NCBI GenBank assembly: GCA_017306715.1
Contig: JAFKHV010000016.1
Coordinates: 1 to 64,000, forward strand
Direction: 5' to 3'
DNA from: Legionella sp.
GTDB taxonomy: Bacteria > Pseudomonadota > Gammaproteobacteria > Legionellales > Legionellaceae
Length of the DNA: 64,000 nucleotides
Shown: piece after piece, positions 47,025-57,000 of the stretch
Layout of the letters: each line of letters begins with the position of its first letter
Numbering within the stretch: the stretch's first letter is position 1
Notes under the pieces: model-generated
What the model was told of the DNA's origin: nothing
What the model saw: only the letters and a program-made list of their open reading frames with translations
Databases searched by the model: none
Position numbers and translations under genes: made by a program

Positions 47025-47187
47025 ATTTTGCTCCATGATTGGAAAAGTTAGTGCTTTCTTAACGATGATAACGAAACTCACACCCAATTAACAGCTGATG
47101 AAACAGTCTAAATGACTAAAAAATAGCACATTTATGCATTAATGAACTATAGTTTAATCGAAGTCATACAAGAATAGGGAGATTCTC

Positions 47188-47511
47188 ATGAATGATAAAA
47201 TCAAAATAAGAAGATATGTGTTTTGCACCTTCGTTTTGACCTTGTTGTTGACCATTATGCCCTATACAGCAATTTATGCTGCTTGCTGCACAGCTCATGG
47301 TGGCGTTGCGAGTTGTAATAGTAAAACCGGTTATCAGATGTGCCAGGATGGTACTGCATCGCCATCATGCCGTTGTGCGCAGAAAAATGCTTCTGAGGCG
47401 GCGACGAAAGGATGCTGCTCCGGTCATGGTGGTGTCGCCCGCTGTAATGTCACCAAAGGCTTTCAACAGTGTGGTGATGGCACCCTATCCCCTTCTTGTT
47501 CGTGCCACTGA
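47188..47511 (+). CDS. Secreted Cys-rich protein with two CCxxHGGV repeats
   Basis: A 107-aa protein with a signal peptide (about 1-31, cleavage after YAA). Two tandem repeats follow, at 32-62 and about 75-107, each with CC-x2-HGGV-x2-C, a mid Cys and a DGT-x-SP-x-C-x-C end. Six cysteines per repeat suggest disulfide-bonded or metal-binding knots; similar repeats occur in many bacterial exported proteins of unknown role. A strong AGGGAGA ribosome site is present. It converges with the P-type ATPase gene and the two overlap by 49 bases in antisense. Confidence 0.85.
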   Translation: MNDKIKIRRYVFCTFVLTLLLTIMPYTAIYAACCTAHGGVASCNSKTGYQMCQDGTASPSCRCAQKNASEAATKGCCSGHGGVARCNVTKGFQQCGDGTLSPSCSCH

Positions 47512-49859
47512 CCCGTTAGTACTTGCTTTTGAATGACTTTTTGTACCGGCTTTGCGGAAAAAAGCGGCGCATGATGGGGGGAGGGCGTATTAACGAGTTG
47601 CTTCCCCTCGATATCTTCATGAATATTTGGTGGTTGTGTGATCTTATCTGAAGTAATTGAGGGCAGCGGCTGGTTTTTAAAGCGGTACACGTTTAGTAAC
47701 ACGATACAAGCTTGAATAATCATAATTGCCACGCCAACACCCGGGTTTAATGCGACTCCAAATCCGATAAGAATTCCTGTGATTGCCATTGAACCAAGGT
47801 TGTAAGCCAGGCTCCAGTGAAGATTTTGCTTAATATTGTGGATGGTCTGTTCTGATATTCTAAAGAGACTGGCCACCGGTGCCAAAGAACCATTTTTTAT
47901 ACTCGCTTTTGCTTTTTCGTGCACTCGTACATGCGTTAAAGGTGATTCCAAAGCGACTCCATAATCAGCCTGAGTTATAGCTAAAGAATCATTTAGAGCA
48001 TCTCCAAACATGGCTACACGATGATTGTTGGCCATGAGAGTTTGAATATAAGCACTCTTTGCTTCAGGAGTCTGATTCGCATGAACAATATCAATACCTA
48101 GCTCTTGAGCATAGCGGTTAGCGGTCTCCGGATCGGCTCCTGTACAAAGGTGTATCTCTTTACCTTTTGCTTTTAAAAAGTTGATGGTGTCTTTTGCATC
48201 GTGTTGCAGTGGATCTGTAAGGACAAAATAGCCGATAAGCTCGTGATCACAGGCCATATAAATAATTTGTTCATAAGGAGCAACCGTCATCTGAGGAATA
48301 TTTTCAGGCCAAAGGATGCTCTCTTTTTTCATATAGGCGCTATTGCCAATATGATAACGTTGTTTACCAAAACAGCCTGAAATGCCCCCATGAGTGGTGC
48401 TATTCACTCCGGTGAGTGTGTAGGATGGTGCCCCTTTCTTAGTAATAAATTTAAAAATACTGCTGCCAATACCATGGTCCGTTTCTTGTTCCAGCGCTGC
48501 ATAAATTCCCAAAATGCTGGTGCTCGAATTTTTAGAAATAAGCGTATATCTTTGAACCTCAGGATTTCCAGTAGTGAGTGTTCCATTGAGATCAAAAACA
48601 AGGGTTGATATTTGCTCTGCTTCCTGTAGCGCTGCAGCATTATGAAATTGGACCCCTAATTTAGCAGCTTTTTGCATGCCTGTTTTTACTGCTAATGGCG
48701 TAATTAAACCTAGAGTGCAAGGACAGGCGCTGACCAGAATATAGGCTGCAGCCTGTATGCCTAAAGTTAAGGAAAAAAAAGCACCGATACCAACCCCAGC
48801 TAAAACTGCGAGGAGAATAAGTCCTGGAATAAAGTAATTCAGTATTTTAGTGGTCTTAATTTCAATAGGTGCTTTAGTTACTGCCTCAGCCGCAATAATT
48901 CTTTGATCCAGTCGAGCCAGGTAAGAATTTTTTTCAGAATGGGTTACCCTGAGGACGAGGGGGGCAGATTTTTCTGCAACTCGAGTGCCTGCGAGAATTT
49001 GTTTTTCTTTTAGGTAGGTGCGTGAAAAACTGGAGCCTGAGATAATGGTGTCGTAAAGAATCGCCTCATTCATACTGAGTCCATCCACGGGAACGGTTTC
49101 TCCAGGTAAGATTTTAATCACATCATTTTCTTGAAGCGTGCTGACTTCAGTCAGTTCCTCACTCTCTGCCAAGCGTATTTTTTGCGGCGCCAAATTTTGT
49201 AAAGTACCGGAGTATAATTTTTTTTTAATGGAATTTTCAATGGCAGCCCCCAGATGTTTGAAGCCATAAATGAGCAGCGCGGCATCGAACATCATCGGTA
49301 ACCATGGAATAAAGAAAGAGGCAATAGAAACACCAAGAATAGTTAAGGTGCTTAACGCATATAAGCTATCCATGGTTAAAGTCCGGGAGCGATATAATTT
49401 ACGCCAGGCCTCAATATAGGAGCGCAAACCTAAACCCAGGGTGGCAATTGTGCTGAGAATCCCTATTGCAATCATGGCGCTAAACGGCAAAACAGGGAGC
49501 AGGGTACAACAAATCAATACTCCCGTGCCTAATATTGAACCCACTCCCCCCTGAAACCAATTTGATTTAAAAAAGCTTTTTAACTTATTCGTTTTCTTAG
49601 ATACGATTGGGGAACAATTATAGCCTGCCTCTGTGATCCAGCACACTAAGAGTTGTTCAATATCCGGATGAAGCTTTGTTGATAAATTTTCCAAGCGGAT
49701 GGTTACTTTTTTAGGCTCTCCAGCGTAATCTACGTGAAGATTTTTTAGGATAACGGAACCTTTTTCTTGTAAATTTTCTTTAAGAACTGCGGTAATTGAC
49801 TGAGCACAGCTTACACAAGAAATACCTGAGACATAAAATTCGTATTTACTATCGGACAT
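47463..49859 (-). CDS. P1B-type (copper-like) ATPase with degenerate catalytic motifs
   Basis: A 798-aa protein with an N-terminal HMA domain (C15-V-S-C18), eight helices and an intact CPC metal site (379-381) in SACPCTLGL. Catalytic motifs deviate from the family. The phosphorylation site is DLNGT (D423) in place of DKTGT; the A-domain TGES is SGSS (274-277), lacking the Glu needed for dephosphorylation. The nucleotide-site SEHP is TDHG (H462); TGDN is TGAD. GDALND (619-624) is normal. The Asp is kept, so partial turnover cannot be excluded, but a normal transport cycle is doubtful. I start at the ATG at 49859. A palindrome about 91 bases upstream may be its operator. Confidence 0.85.
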   Translation of the reverse strand: MSDSKYEFYVSGISCVSCAQSITAVLKENLQEKGSVILKNLHVDYAGEPKKVTIRLENLSTKLHPDIEQLLVCWITEAGYNCSPIVSKKTNKLKSFFKSNWFQGGVGSILGTGVLICCTLLPVLPFSAMIAIGILSTIATLGLGLRSYIEAWRKLYRSRTLTMDSLYALSTLTILGVSIASFFIPWLPMMFDAALLIYGFKHLGAAIENSIKKKLYSGTLQNLAPQKIRLAESEELTEVSTLQENDVIKILPGETVPVDGLSMNEAILYDTIISGSSFSRTYLKEKQILAGTRVAEKSAPLVLRVTHSEKNSYLARLDQRIIAAEAVTKAPIEIKTTKILNYFIPGLILLAVLAGVGIGAFFSLTLGIQAAAYILVSACPCTLGLITPLAVKTGMQKAAKLGVQFHNAAALQEAEQISTLVFDLNGTLTTGNPEVQRYTLISKNSSTSILGIYAALEQETDHGIGSSIFKFITKKGAPSYTLTGVNSTTHGGISGCFGKQRYHIGNSAYMKKESILWPENIPQMTVAPYEQIIYMACDHELIGYFVLTDPLQHDAKDTINFLKAKGKEIHLCTGADPETANRYAQELGIDIVHANQTPEAKSAYIQTLMANNHRVAMFGDALNDSLAITQADYGVALESPLTHVRVHEKAKASIKNGSLAPVASLFRISEQTIHNIKQNLHWSLAYNLGSMAITGILIGFGVALNPGVGVAIMIIQACIVLLNVYRFKNQPLPSITSDKITQPPNIHEDIEGKQLVNTPSPHHAPLFSAKPVQKVIQKQVLTGQWHEQEGDRVPSPHC

Positions 49860-49949
49860 GATTAGGACAATTCGCAAGGTTATACTGAACATGTTCTTTG
49901 CTTTTCTGATGTATAAGCAAAGCCAATGTATAAAGGTCGAATTGAATCA

Positions 49950-49963
49950 TACCATAAATGGTA
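49950..49963. promoter_or_regulatory. Operator-like palindrome between the ATPase and GT-C genes
   Basis: TACCAT-AA-ATGGTA is a perfect 6+6 palindrome, followed shortly by a lone CACCATTT copy (49971-49978). A binding site for a regulator of the divergently read genes is plausible; no known consensus was matched. Confidence 0.35.
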
Positions 49964-50095
49964 CATTTTGCACCATTTCGTTCTTATTAACGCGCTAGTT
50001 TGGATAAGTCCTGCAGGAGGCGGAAATGTTCTTTACTTGCAGCGTTTTTTTAGTAACAATTTGCCCTCTTTTAAAGAGGGTAAGGGTAATAGGAC

Positions 50096-51619
50096 GTGCA
50101 AAAAACTATTGATTTTAAAGAAAAGTTGCTGATGCTATTCATTCTCGGTTACTGTTTTTACTATCTTAGTGTTTCGATTATCGTCTGTTGGCCTTTCACT
50201 ACGGATGATGCCTACATCAGCTGGACTTACGCGCGGCAATTAGCACAGGGGATGGGGCTAGATTGGCAACCTGGCGCGCGAAGTGAAGGCTATTCTAATT
50301 TTCTTTGGGTAATTATTAATTTTATCCTCCTAAAACTGCATATTTCCCTACCTGTTGGTTGTAAATTAATTTCTTTAGCAAGCCTTGGGGTGACTTTAGG
50401 AGGGATCTACCGGATTAGTCGATTCTTTGTTTCCCCCTTATTAGCCATCTTACCCGTATTTATATTCAGTCACTATATTGGCGTTGCCTGGTGGACTGTG
50501 AGTGGATTGGAAACTTTATTCTATTGTGCGCTTGCAGTTAGCCTTATCTGGCAACTTTTCGTATTGATTACCAAGGCTTCTTCTCAAGATGTTTCCTTAA
50601 CCACCTGGGCTGGGTGTAATCTGTTTTTATTATTACTCGCCTTAACCCGTTTTGAGGGGCTTATTTGGTGGATTCCTGTGCTTGGCGTTTTAGGTTGTCA
50701 GTTTAAAGACACCCGAGCCATAACGAAATCACTCGTTATTAAAATGTTCGCGGTTACTTTTGTCGTATTCATCGCTCCTTATGGCCTCTATTTAGCCTGG
50801 CGCTGGTTTTATTTTGGCACTTTGTTGCCCAATAGTTATAGTTGCAAGGCTTTAACTGGTTCGGTCGGGATTGTTGATCTTGATTTTATACGCGTACTGA
50901 TGCCACTGGTCATTGCCTCACTTCCTTGTTTTTTGTTGCCTCCGCGAGATTGCCGCTATTGGGCTTTGCTCAGTCCAGTTCTTGTTTATTTGGTGTTGTT
51001 GCTCCAGGCAGAATCAGTAGCAGCGTACCTGGGGCGTCTTTTCATGGCACCTTTGGCGCTTTATTCCGTGCTGGCTATGCTTGGTATCCAAAAATTACTG
51101 CTTTATTGTCGCATCAATGATTGGGAGATGAAGTTAATCACCTGTTTTACCCTCTTGGTTATTACTTTTACATTAATCCCCGGGAATCAATTGTCGCTAC
51201 TAAAGCATAGCGTCACCGAATATCAAAGCCGCGTACGTAATCGTTTAGCGGTCGTGCAACTTTTAAATAAAGAGGGGAGTCAGGGCGCTCGAGTTTTGCT
51301 TGGAGATTGCGGATTAATCCCATTCTATGCACGCCCAGATTTACGTTTTATTGACAGTCAGTGTTTAAATAATCCAGAGCTGGCTCGTGCCCTGCGCGAA
51401 AAAAGATTGGATGTTTATCTCGCAAAACTCACTACAGAGAGGCCTGAGTGGATAATAATTAATAAGCCAGTGCTGGATGCAGGCCATGATGTAGTTATTT
51501 CCGGATTGATTGCAAAAGGAATGCTATACCATTATAAATTGATTGCGATGATGCATGCGCGTTCACAAGCGCATGAGGCACCGCAGCAGTATTATGAGGT
51601 TTATCGTTTAAAGAGTTAG
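50096..51619 (+). CDS. GT-C fold membrane glycosyltransferase-like protein
   Basis: A 507-aa membrane protein with about ten helices. The first loop holds TTDDAYISWTYARQLAQG then EGYSNFLW, the layout of GT-C glycosyltransferases and arabinosyltransferase-like proteins; the DD pair is the presumed catalytic centre. The acceptor is unknown. The start is uncertain: GTG at 50096 with weak AAGGG ahead, or ATG at 50132. A hairpin CCCTCT/AGAGGG (50064-50080) lies just upstream. It converges with icmX. Confidence 0.7.
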   Translation: MQKTIDFKEKLLMLFILGYCFYYLSVSIIVCWPFTTDDAYISWTYARQLAQGMGLDWQPGARSEGYSNFLWVIINFILLKLHISLPVGCKLISLASLGVTLGGIYRISRFFVSPLLAILPVFIFSHYIGVAWWTVSGLETLFYCALAVSLIWQLFVLITKASSQDVSLTTWAGCNLFLLLLALTRFEGLIWWIPVLGVLGCQFKDTRAITKSLVIKMFAVTFVVFIAPYGLYLAWRWFYFGTLLPNSYSCKALTGSVGIVDLDFIRVLMPLVIASLPCFLLPPRDCRYWALLSPVLVYLVLLLQAESVAAYLGRLFMAPLALYSVLAMLGIQKLLLYCRINDWEMKLITCFTLLVITFTLIPGNQLSLLKHSVTEYQSRVRNRLAVVQLLNKEGSQGARVLLGDCGLIPFYARPDLRFIDSQCLNNPELARALREKRLDVYLAKLTTERPEWIIINKPVLDAGHDVVISGLIAKGMLYHYKLIAMMHARSQAHEAPQQYYEVYRLKS

Positions 51620-51635
51620 GCCCAATCTTTGGGCC
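51619..51635. terminator. Weak hairpin between GT-C gene and icmX
   Basis: GGCCCA (51619-51624) and TGGGCC (51630-51635) with a 5-base loop, between convergent stops. There is no clear T run, so its role as a terminator is uncertain. Confidence 0.4.
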
Positions 51636-51644
51636 ACTCAAAAG

Positions 51645-52997
51645 TTACTGATTGGCATTCACACTGGTGCTGCCTGTGAAATTATTATTTGGTTGGGAAG
51701 AACGCGTATTTTGTAAAAGCATGATACTGTTTGTCATGAGAATACGCTCTTGTATTTGTCGGTCTAGATAAAGTTGATAGTTAATTTCCGCCAACAACGT
51801 TGCTATTTCCTTTTGCACTGTTGCAGGAGATGCGTTGTTTAGTTTACTTACCCATTGATTATCGATGCTCATATCAGCTTTAAATAGTCGCCAAGTTGCC
51901 ATATTAAACTCGCTAAGCGCCTGACTGGATGGTTCTTGCTTACTGCTGCCGCTTTGATTTTGTGGCAAACGCTTGGCCATGATGAAATATAAGTTGCTTA
52001 TACCTACCGAAAATTGCGCTGCATAAGTCCTAAGGCCAGTAAAGTAGTTGTTTAATGTTGCTTGAGCTTGTACTTGCTCTAAGGTAGGGTTGCCGTTGTT
52101 ATTGGCTATGGCCTGACTATATAAAGTATCATAAGCTTTTAAATTCGGCAGGCGTAGGGGTGAAGTAGAGCCAGAAACATAGCGAATAAAATTAGCCGCT
52201 TGTTGTGCTTGGTTTTGTGCTGCCAATCCTTTATTTTGAGGATTAGCACTTGGACTTGAAGTCGAATTAACATTTGCCCCTTGGGATGAATACATCATGG
52301 GGCCGGTTAGGGTATTGCTATTTAGTTGACTTAAGAATTGCTGGTTGTATTCATAGGTAAAATATTGATAGGTTGATGGAAGATTACCGATAATATTCGC
52401 CATGATACTGCTACCCGGTAGCAGTATGCTACCCCTATTGCCACTTTGGGTACATCCAACCCATTTAGTGCCGTCATAATCCATACAATAACTCATATCC
52501 GGAGTACCTAGTATATTGAGTACTGTTTGATTTACAGGATCGGGTTGATAGTTTTGTTGGTCCACTCCATAAGCGACAGACACTTTGCCTTGTTGTTGTG
52601 AAGAGGGATTACTATAATTCTGCGCACTAAAAACAGCATTGGCAAAGGCATTCAAATTGGCACTGCTGAGTTCAGAGGGGAAAATTTGCATCAAGGCTGC
52701 ATTGAAGGCATTAACTGGAAGAGCACCCAGAAAAGTGTTTAACGCATATGCAGGCAATGCTAATGCTGAATTCGCATCCAATAAATTGGGCGTCACCCCG
52801 CTATTGTTGTTTTCACCAGGAGCCTTGGTAATGGTAAAGCCAAGATAACCTCCAAGATTAACCAGATATTCAGCCAGTTTTTCAGTGTTCGCTGCGGTTT
52901 GTTGACCGTTGTACTGATTCATTGCATCATCAGCAAATGCTGATGCCATACTAAAGCAAAGTAAATTTGCCAGGGCCAATTTAGACAGTCGATTCAT
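51645..52997 (-). CDS. icmX: Dot/Icm secretion protein IcmX
   Basis: IcmX is a periplasmic, partly secreted component of the Dot/Icm type IVB secretion system. The signal peptide (about 1-22) is followed by Asn/Gln/Ser-rich sequence with no other membrane segment. The length is 450 aa, slightly below the roughly 466 of L. pneumophila. Position and orientation directly behind icmW are diagnostic. Its ATG shares one base with the icmW stop codon (TAATG), so the two are translationally coupled. Confidence 0.92.
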   Translation of the reverse strand: MNRLSKLALANLLCFSMASAFADDAMNQYNGQQTAANTEKLAEYLVNLGGYLGFTITKAPGENNNSGVTPNLLDANSALALPAYALNTFLGALPVNAFNAALMQIFPSELSSANLNAFANAVFSAQNYSNPSSQQQGKVSVAYGVDQQNYQPDPVNQTVLNILGTPDMSYCMDYDGTKWVGCTQSGNRGSILLPGSSIMANIIGNLPSTYQYFTYEYNQQFLSQLNSNTLTGPMMYSSQGANVNSTSSPSANPQNKGLAAQNQAQQAANFIRYVSGSTSPLRLPNLKAYDTLYSQAIANNNGNPTLEQVQAQATLNNYFTGLRTYAAQFSVGISNLYFIMAKRLPQNQSGSSKQEPSSQALSEFNMATWRLFKADMSIDNQWVSKLNNASPATVQKEIATLLAEINYQLYLDRQIQERILMTNSIMLLQNTRSSQPNNNFTGSTSVNANQ

Positions 52998-53452
52998 TAT
53001 TCATCCCCTTCGAGTGCTCGTTGAACTAGATTTAAACGATATGGTGAAAAAACACGTGACAATAAGCGCAAGCGTTCAAATATTATATTTCTTTTAAGGA
53101 AAACTCCGGGTGGGTCGAAACTTCCCATACTGGTTTCCTCAGCATGGATTAAGACACGTGATGCACTTCCTGGATGTACCGTATCAATGGCCTGTAGAAG
53201 CCTTAGTCCTCTTCCGGATTTAATATTCCCGACAATACGGATGAATTTATCCTCTTCCCCGAGTAGACCTAAATCCACGTTCTCGATATTGTCTAGTTCT
53301 TTACCTAATTGTTCGAGTGCCGCTTCAAGCTCGGGATTACCATCCAAAGTCCAATCTTCTACGCTTTCCATGAAGGTGATGACACGATAGATCATTGGGT
53401 CAATAAATTCGAACCAATACTGGGCGGCTGCTTCATGACTTAAATCGGGCAT
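52997..53452 (-). CDS. icmW: Dot/Icm chaperone component IcmW
   Basis: IcmW pairs with IcmS to present effectors to the type IV coupling complex. The 151-aa acidic product (start MPDLSHEAAAQYW, end LVQRALEGDE) matches L. pneumophila IcmW in length and, by my recollection, in sequence. No signal peptide, as expected for a cytosolic adaptor. Read divergently from icmV across 111 bases, which must contain both promoters. Confidence 0.97.
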   Translation of the reverse strand: MPDLSHEAAAQYWFEFIDPMIYRVITFMESVEDWTLDGNPELEAALEQLGKELDNIENVDLGLLGEEDKFIRIVGNIKSGRGLRLLQAIDTVHPGSASRVLIHAEETSMGSFDPPGVFLKRNIIFERLRLLSRVFSPYRLNLVQRALEGDE

Positions 53453-53454
53453 GA

Positions 53455-53470
53455 TTTACTCTTTTTTTAC
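53455..53470 (-). promoter_or_regulatory. CpxR-like tandem motif upstream of icmW
   Basis: On the minus strand the sequence reads GTAAA-N6-GTAAA, the arrangement reported for CpxR sites in front of Legionella icm genes. However, it ends only 2 bases before the icmW ATG, inside the ribosome-binding region, so an activator role from here is unlikely and the match may be coincidence. Confidence 0.35.
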
Positions 53471-53563
53471 GGTCTAAGTTTAATGGACGAATACATTACT
53501 AACTACTATAGTATATCATGTAGGGTAAAAGATATTCTTTCATGACTCAAAGAAGTAAAAAAT

Positions 53564-54019
53564 ATGAAAAAGCAAGGTGATTCAAAGATTTTCCGGCTCA
53601 TTAGCAGCATATTCAATGTCCGCGCATGGTTCGATTGGGATCGAGTGAAAGCCTTTACCTTGTACCTGGTTAATGGCTTCAAAAAATTATTCGTTCCACA
53701 AAGACCACAGCATGTCGATTCCTTTAAAGAAGTATCCAAGAAAATGGATTTGAACGATGAAAACCTCTCCAAAAAAGAGCAGGCTTTGTTGCGGCTAAGT
53801 ATTCTTATGGTGGCATTAGCCTGCATCATTTTAGGTTATGCGGGTTATCAATTATTTTATGGTTCTATAAAAGCTGTTTTGGTGAGCTTGGTGCTGACCA
53901 TGATCGCATTAACTTTGGCCTTTCGATATCATTTTTGGTACTACCAAATCCGACACCGGAAACTTGGTTGCACTTTTGATGAGTGGTTCAGGCAAGGATT
54001 GTTAGGGGAGAAAAAATGA
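53564..54019 (+). CDS. icmV: Dot/Icm secretion protein IcmV
   Basis: A 151-aa inner-membrane protein. Two adjacent hydrophobic helices (about 85-125) form a hairpin with a basic cytoplasmic tail. It starts at the ATG at 53564 with AAGAAG as ribosome site. IcmV is required for intracellular growth in L. pneumophila; its exact role in the complex is unclear. It overlaps dotA by 4 bases (ATGA), so the two are co-translated. Confidence 0.95.
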   Translation: MKKQGDSKIFRLISSIFNVRAWFDWDRVKAFTLYLVNGFKKLFVPQRPQHVDSFKEVSKKMDLNDENLSKKEQALLRLSILMVALACIILGYAGYQLFYGSIKAVLVSLVLTMIALTLAFRYHFWYYQIRHRKLGCTFDEWFRQGLLGEKK

Positions 54020-57000
54020 AGCGACTTTTAAACTTGATACTCCTCTTAGTCTTTCCCTCCTTGGTACTTGCTGATAATTCGCTAAACTTTTCACCGCCCC
54101 CCGGCGACTACTCGGTCGTATTTCTTGGCAACCTCTTTGGTGTTGTTGACGGTGTTTTAAGCGGCACCGGTAGTCAAATTATGGGGAGTATGTTTGGAGT
54201 ATTCAATGCCGCGGTACTTGCTATTGGCGGTATTATTATCATGTATACCTTAATGGTTTCGACCATGAACACCGCTCATGAAGGTCAAATGCTGGGGCAA
54301 AAGTGGTCATCAATTTGGATTCCTGTGCGGTCAACCGTAGGTCTAGCATTACTGATTCCAAAATCCTCCGGATACTGCTTGATGCAAATCTTCGTTATGT
54401 GGATTGTTATTCAGGGTGTCGGTGCGGCGGATAAGGTTTGGGATGCGGCCTTAAGCTATCTAAACCGTGGCGGAGTGATTATTCGAGCCCAGCAAATTAA
54501 TCCAGCGTCTGCGCTCATTGCGCAGAACAGTGGTATCGGCGGAGTGGCTACCGGTGCACTGGATATTTTAGCAGGTCAAGTTTGTATGTTAGGTTTACAA
54601 ACGCAACTGCAAAACCAGCGCCAGAATTATATGAATATGAAAGCCAAAGAATCTGGTCCGTGTTCCGGAACACCCAATACGACTATGGCTAAATTTTGCA
54701 ATAGCACCGTCCCAGATTTTATTGGTTCAGTAAATGCGGTTACAGTTCAAAGCAACAATCCTACAGCAAGTTCATTTTCTGTGCCCATGCCCAATCTGGA
54801 CAGCGGCTCACCCTATAACTTTTTAAACGGTATCTGCGGTACGATTAAATGGAATAGTTTGCGCAGCTTGGCTCTAACCTCAGATAATCAGTTTGTGGGT
54901 ATGAGTGCTTTTAAATTATCAAATGCAACTTCAACCGTGGGCTCTACAACCAATATAAACGGAGTAAGGCTTACTCCTGCTGAGCTATCCACAGCCCAAA
55001 TGTCACGAGCAATCGCGATTCAGCAAATGTATGTTAATTTATCTTCAGTTGCGCAATCTATAGTCGGTAATGCCCCTGCATTGTCTTCGCGAAATAATAA
55101 CAACAACAGCAACACGCCCTTTATAAGAGATATCGCGAATCAACAATTTGGCGTACCTTACACGCGAAACTCGACTGTTTGTAGTACACTGCTTCTCTTT
55201 TGTACCGGATGGGGTGCAGCTTCTGGTAGCTCCGGAGGAGGGACTTTATTCAGTGGTACAGAATTTATCAATGCAATCAATGATTACAATGCAATCATGA
55301 TGCCTACGCTTAATCTCTTGACGCAAATGAACGATGCAAATAATGCGGCCAATGAGCGTGCTTTTATTAACACGGCATCATCGCAAGGCTGGATTATGGC
55401 AGGAGCCTACTTCTTTAACCTGGTAAAAATTCAGGGTAGTGCGACGCAGAATTCAGCAACTACCGATTCCAATACAGGATTAGAGCAAAGTGTGTTTGAT
55501 GCCACACGCATTGTCTCACCGTTCGGTGATAACAACAGTTGTAATGGTGAGTTTGCTACTTTATGTACCTGGTTTGGTGGTAATCGCACCCCTCTTGCTC
55601 AAGTGGAAGCTTTAATCGATGGCGCTTTATACGTTAGCCCCAACGCGATGAATAAGCCTTCTATGGCAAGTAATCCCCAGCGTAACGTTATTGATGGTCA
55701 ACAATCCTCAACAGTTTATGGATTTGCCAATAATTCAGTGATGGTGCAGTTACCCGGCCAGCCTGGATTAAGACCGCTCACTTTTGCCAATGCAATTAAC
55801 TTTTCTGTGGATACCTCGTTGTATACTCTCAAGCCGCAAAATTTTGAGTGCGGTAAAGTAACCATTGGTTTCTTTGATTTTTGCTTGGGAGCGCTGCTAG
55901 GCAACCTCTTCTATAATGTAATCTTTCTCTTTATCTACAATACCTTGATTATGATATTTGGTCAGGTGATCCATCAGGTAATTATGGCATTTTTGATGAT
56001 TCCTTTAAGTGGTATGTCCGATATCTTCACTCAAGGGGTGAGGGTGCTCTCAGAGCCTGGCACGAATCCTGTGGTCGCTCTAGCGAATATGGGCGTACAG
56101 TATATCAATTTCTCCGGTAACTTATGGATTATGCTCTTGACCATGGCGGTCACCAGTGCGCTAATTCCGGTATTTGGTATTTTCATCTTCGCATTAATGA
56201 CCTTGGCTATGCCATTACTGCTCGCTTGGGTGGGTATTATGACCAGTATTGGTTTTACCACGGCTTACTATGTGCCTATTTTGCCCTATATGATTTTCAC
56301 CTTTGGCGCTTTATCGTGGCTCATCGCAGTGATAGAGGCGATGGTGGCCGCGCCAATTGTTGCTCTGGGGGTAACTCACCCTGAGGGACATGATGCGTTC
56401 GGTAAAGGGGAGGCGGCGATAATGATTTTAATGAACGTCTTCCTACGACCCTCGATGATGATCATCGGCTATATTTCCGCGATTGCATTATCCTATGTAG
56501 GGGTATGGATTTTAAATTCAGGCTACGATACCGCAATCGCCTTTATTCAGCAGCAAAACACAAGCTCTGCTACTTGGGGTGCTGATAGCATGCCGTCAGG
56601 AACTGGAGGCTATTCGGATTGGGCTGGTATTTATGCCTTCTTCTTCTCAATTCTAACGTATACTACGATGTACCTTACTCTGGTAACTAAAGCATTTACC
56701 CTAATTGTGGTGTTACCCGACAAAGTATTGCGATGGATTGGTGGAACTCCTGAAAGTGCGGGTCAAGAAGCCATGCAATGGGCTGGGGAAGTGAAAGACC
56801 AACAAAGCCAAGGTATAGATAAAACTCAGGCAGCTCAGGGTCAGATCGAAAAAACACTGGGTGGTTATGGTATGAAAGGTGTGAATAAAATACGTGGCGT
56901 AACCGGTGGTATGGGCGGTGGTGGTGATGTCAGCGCTAGTGGTGGCGATGGCGGTGCTGAGGCTACGCCTGGAGGCGGCGACGGCGGCGGAGGTGGCAGC

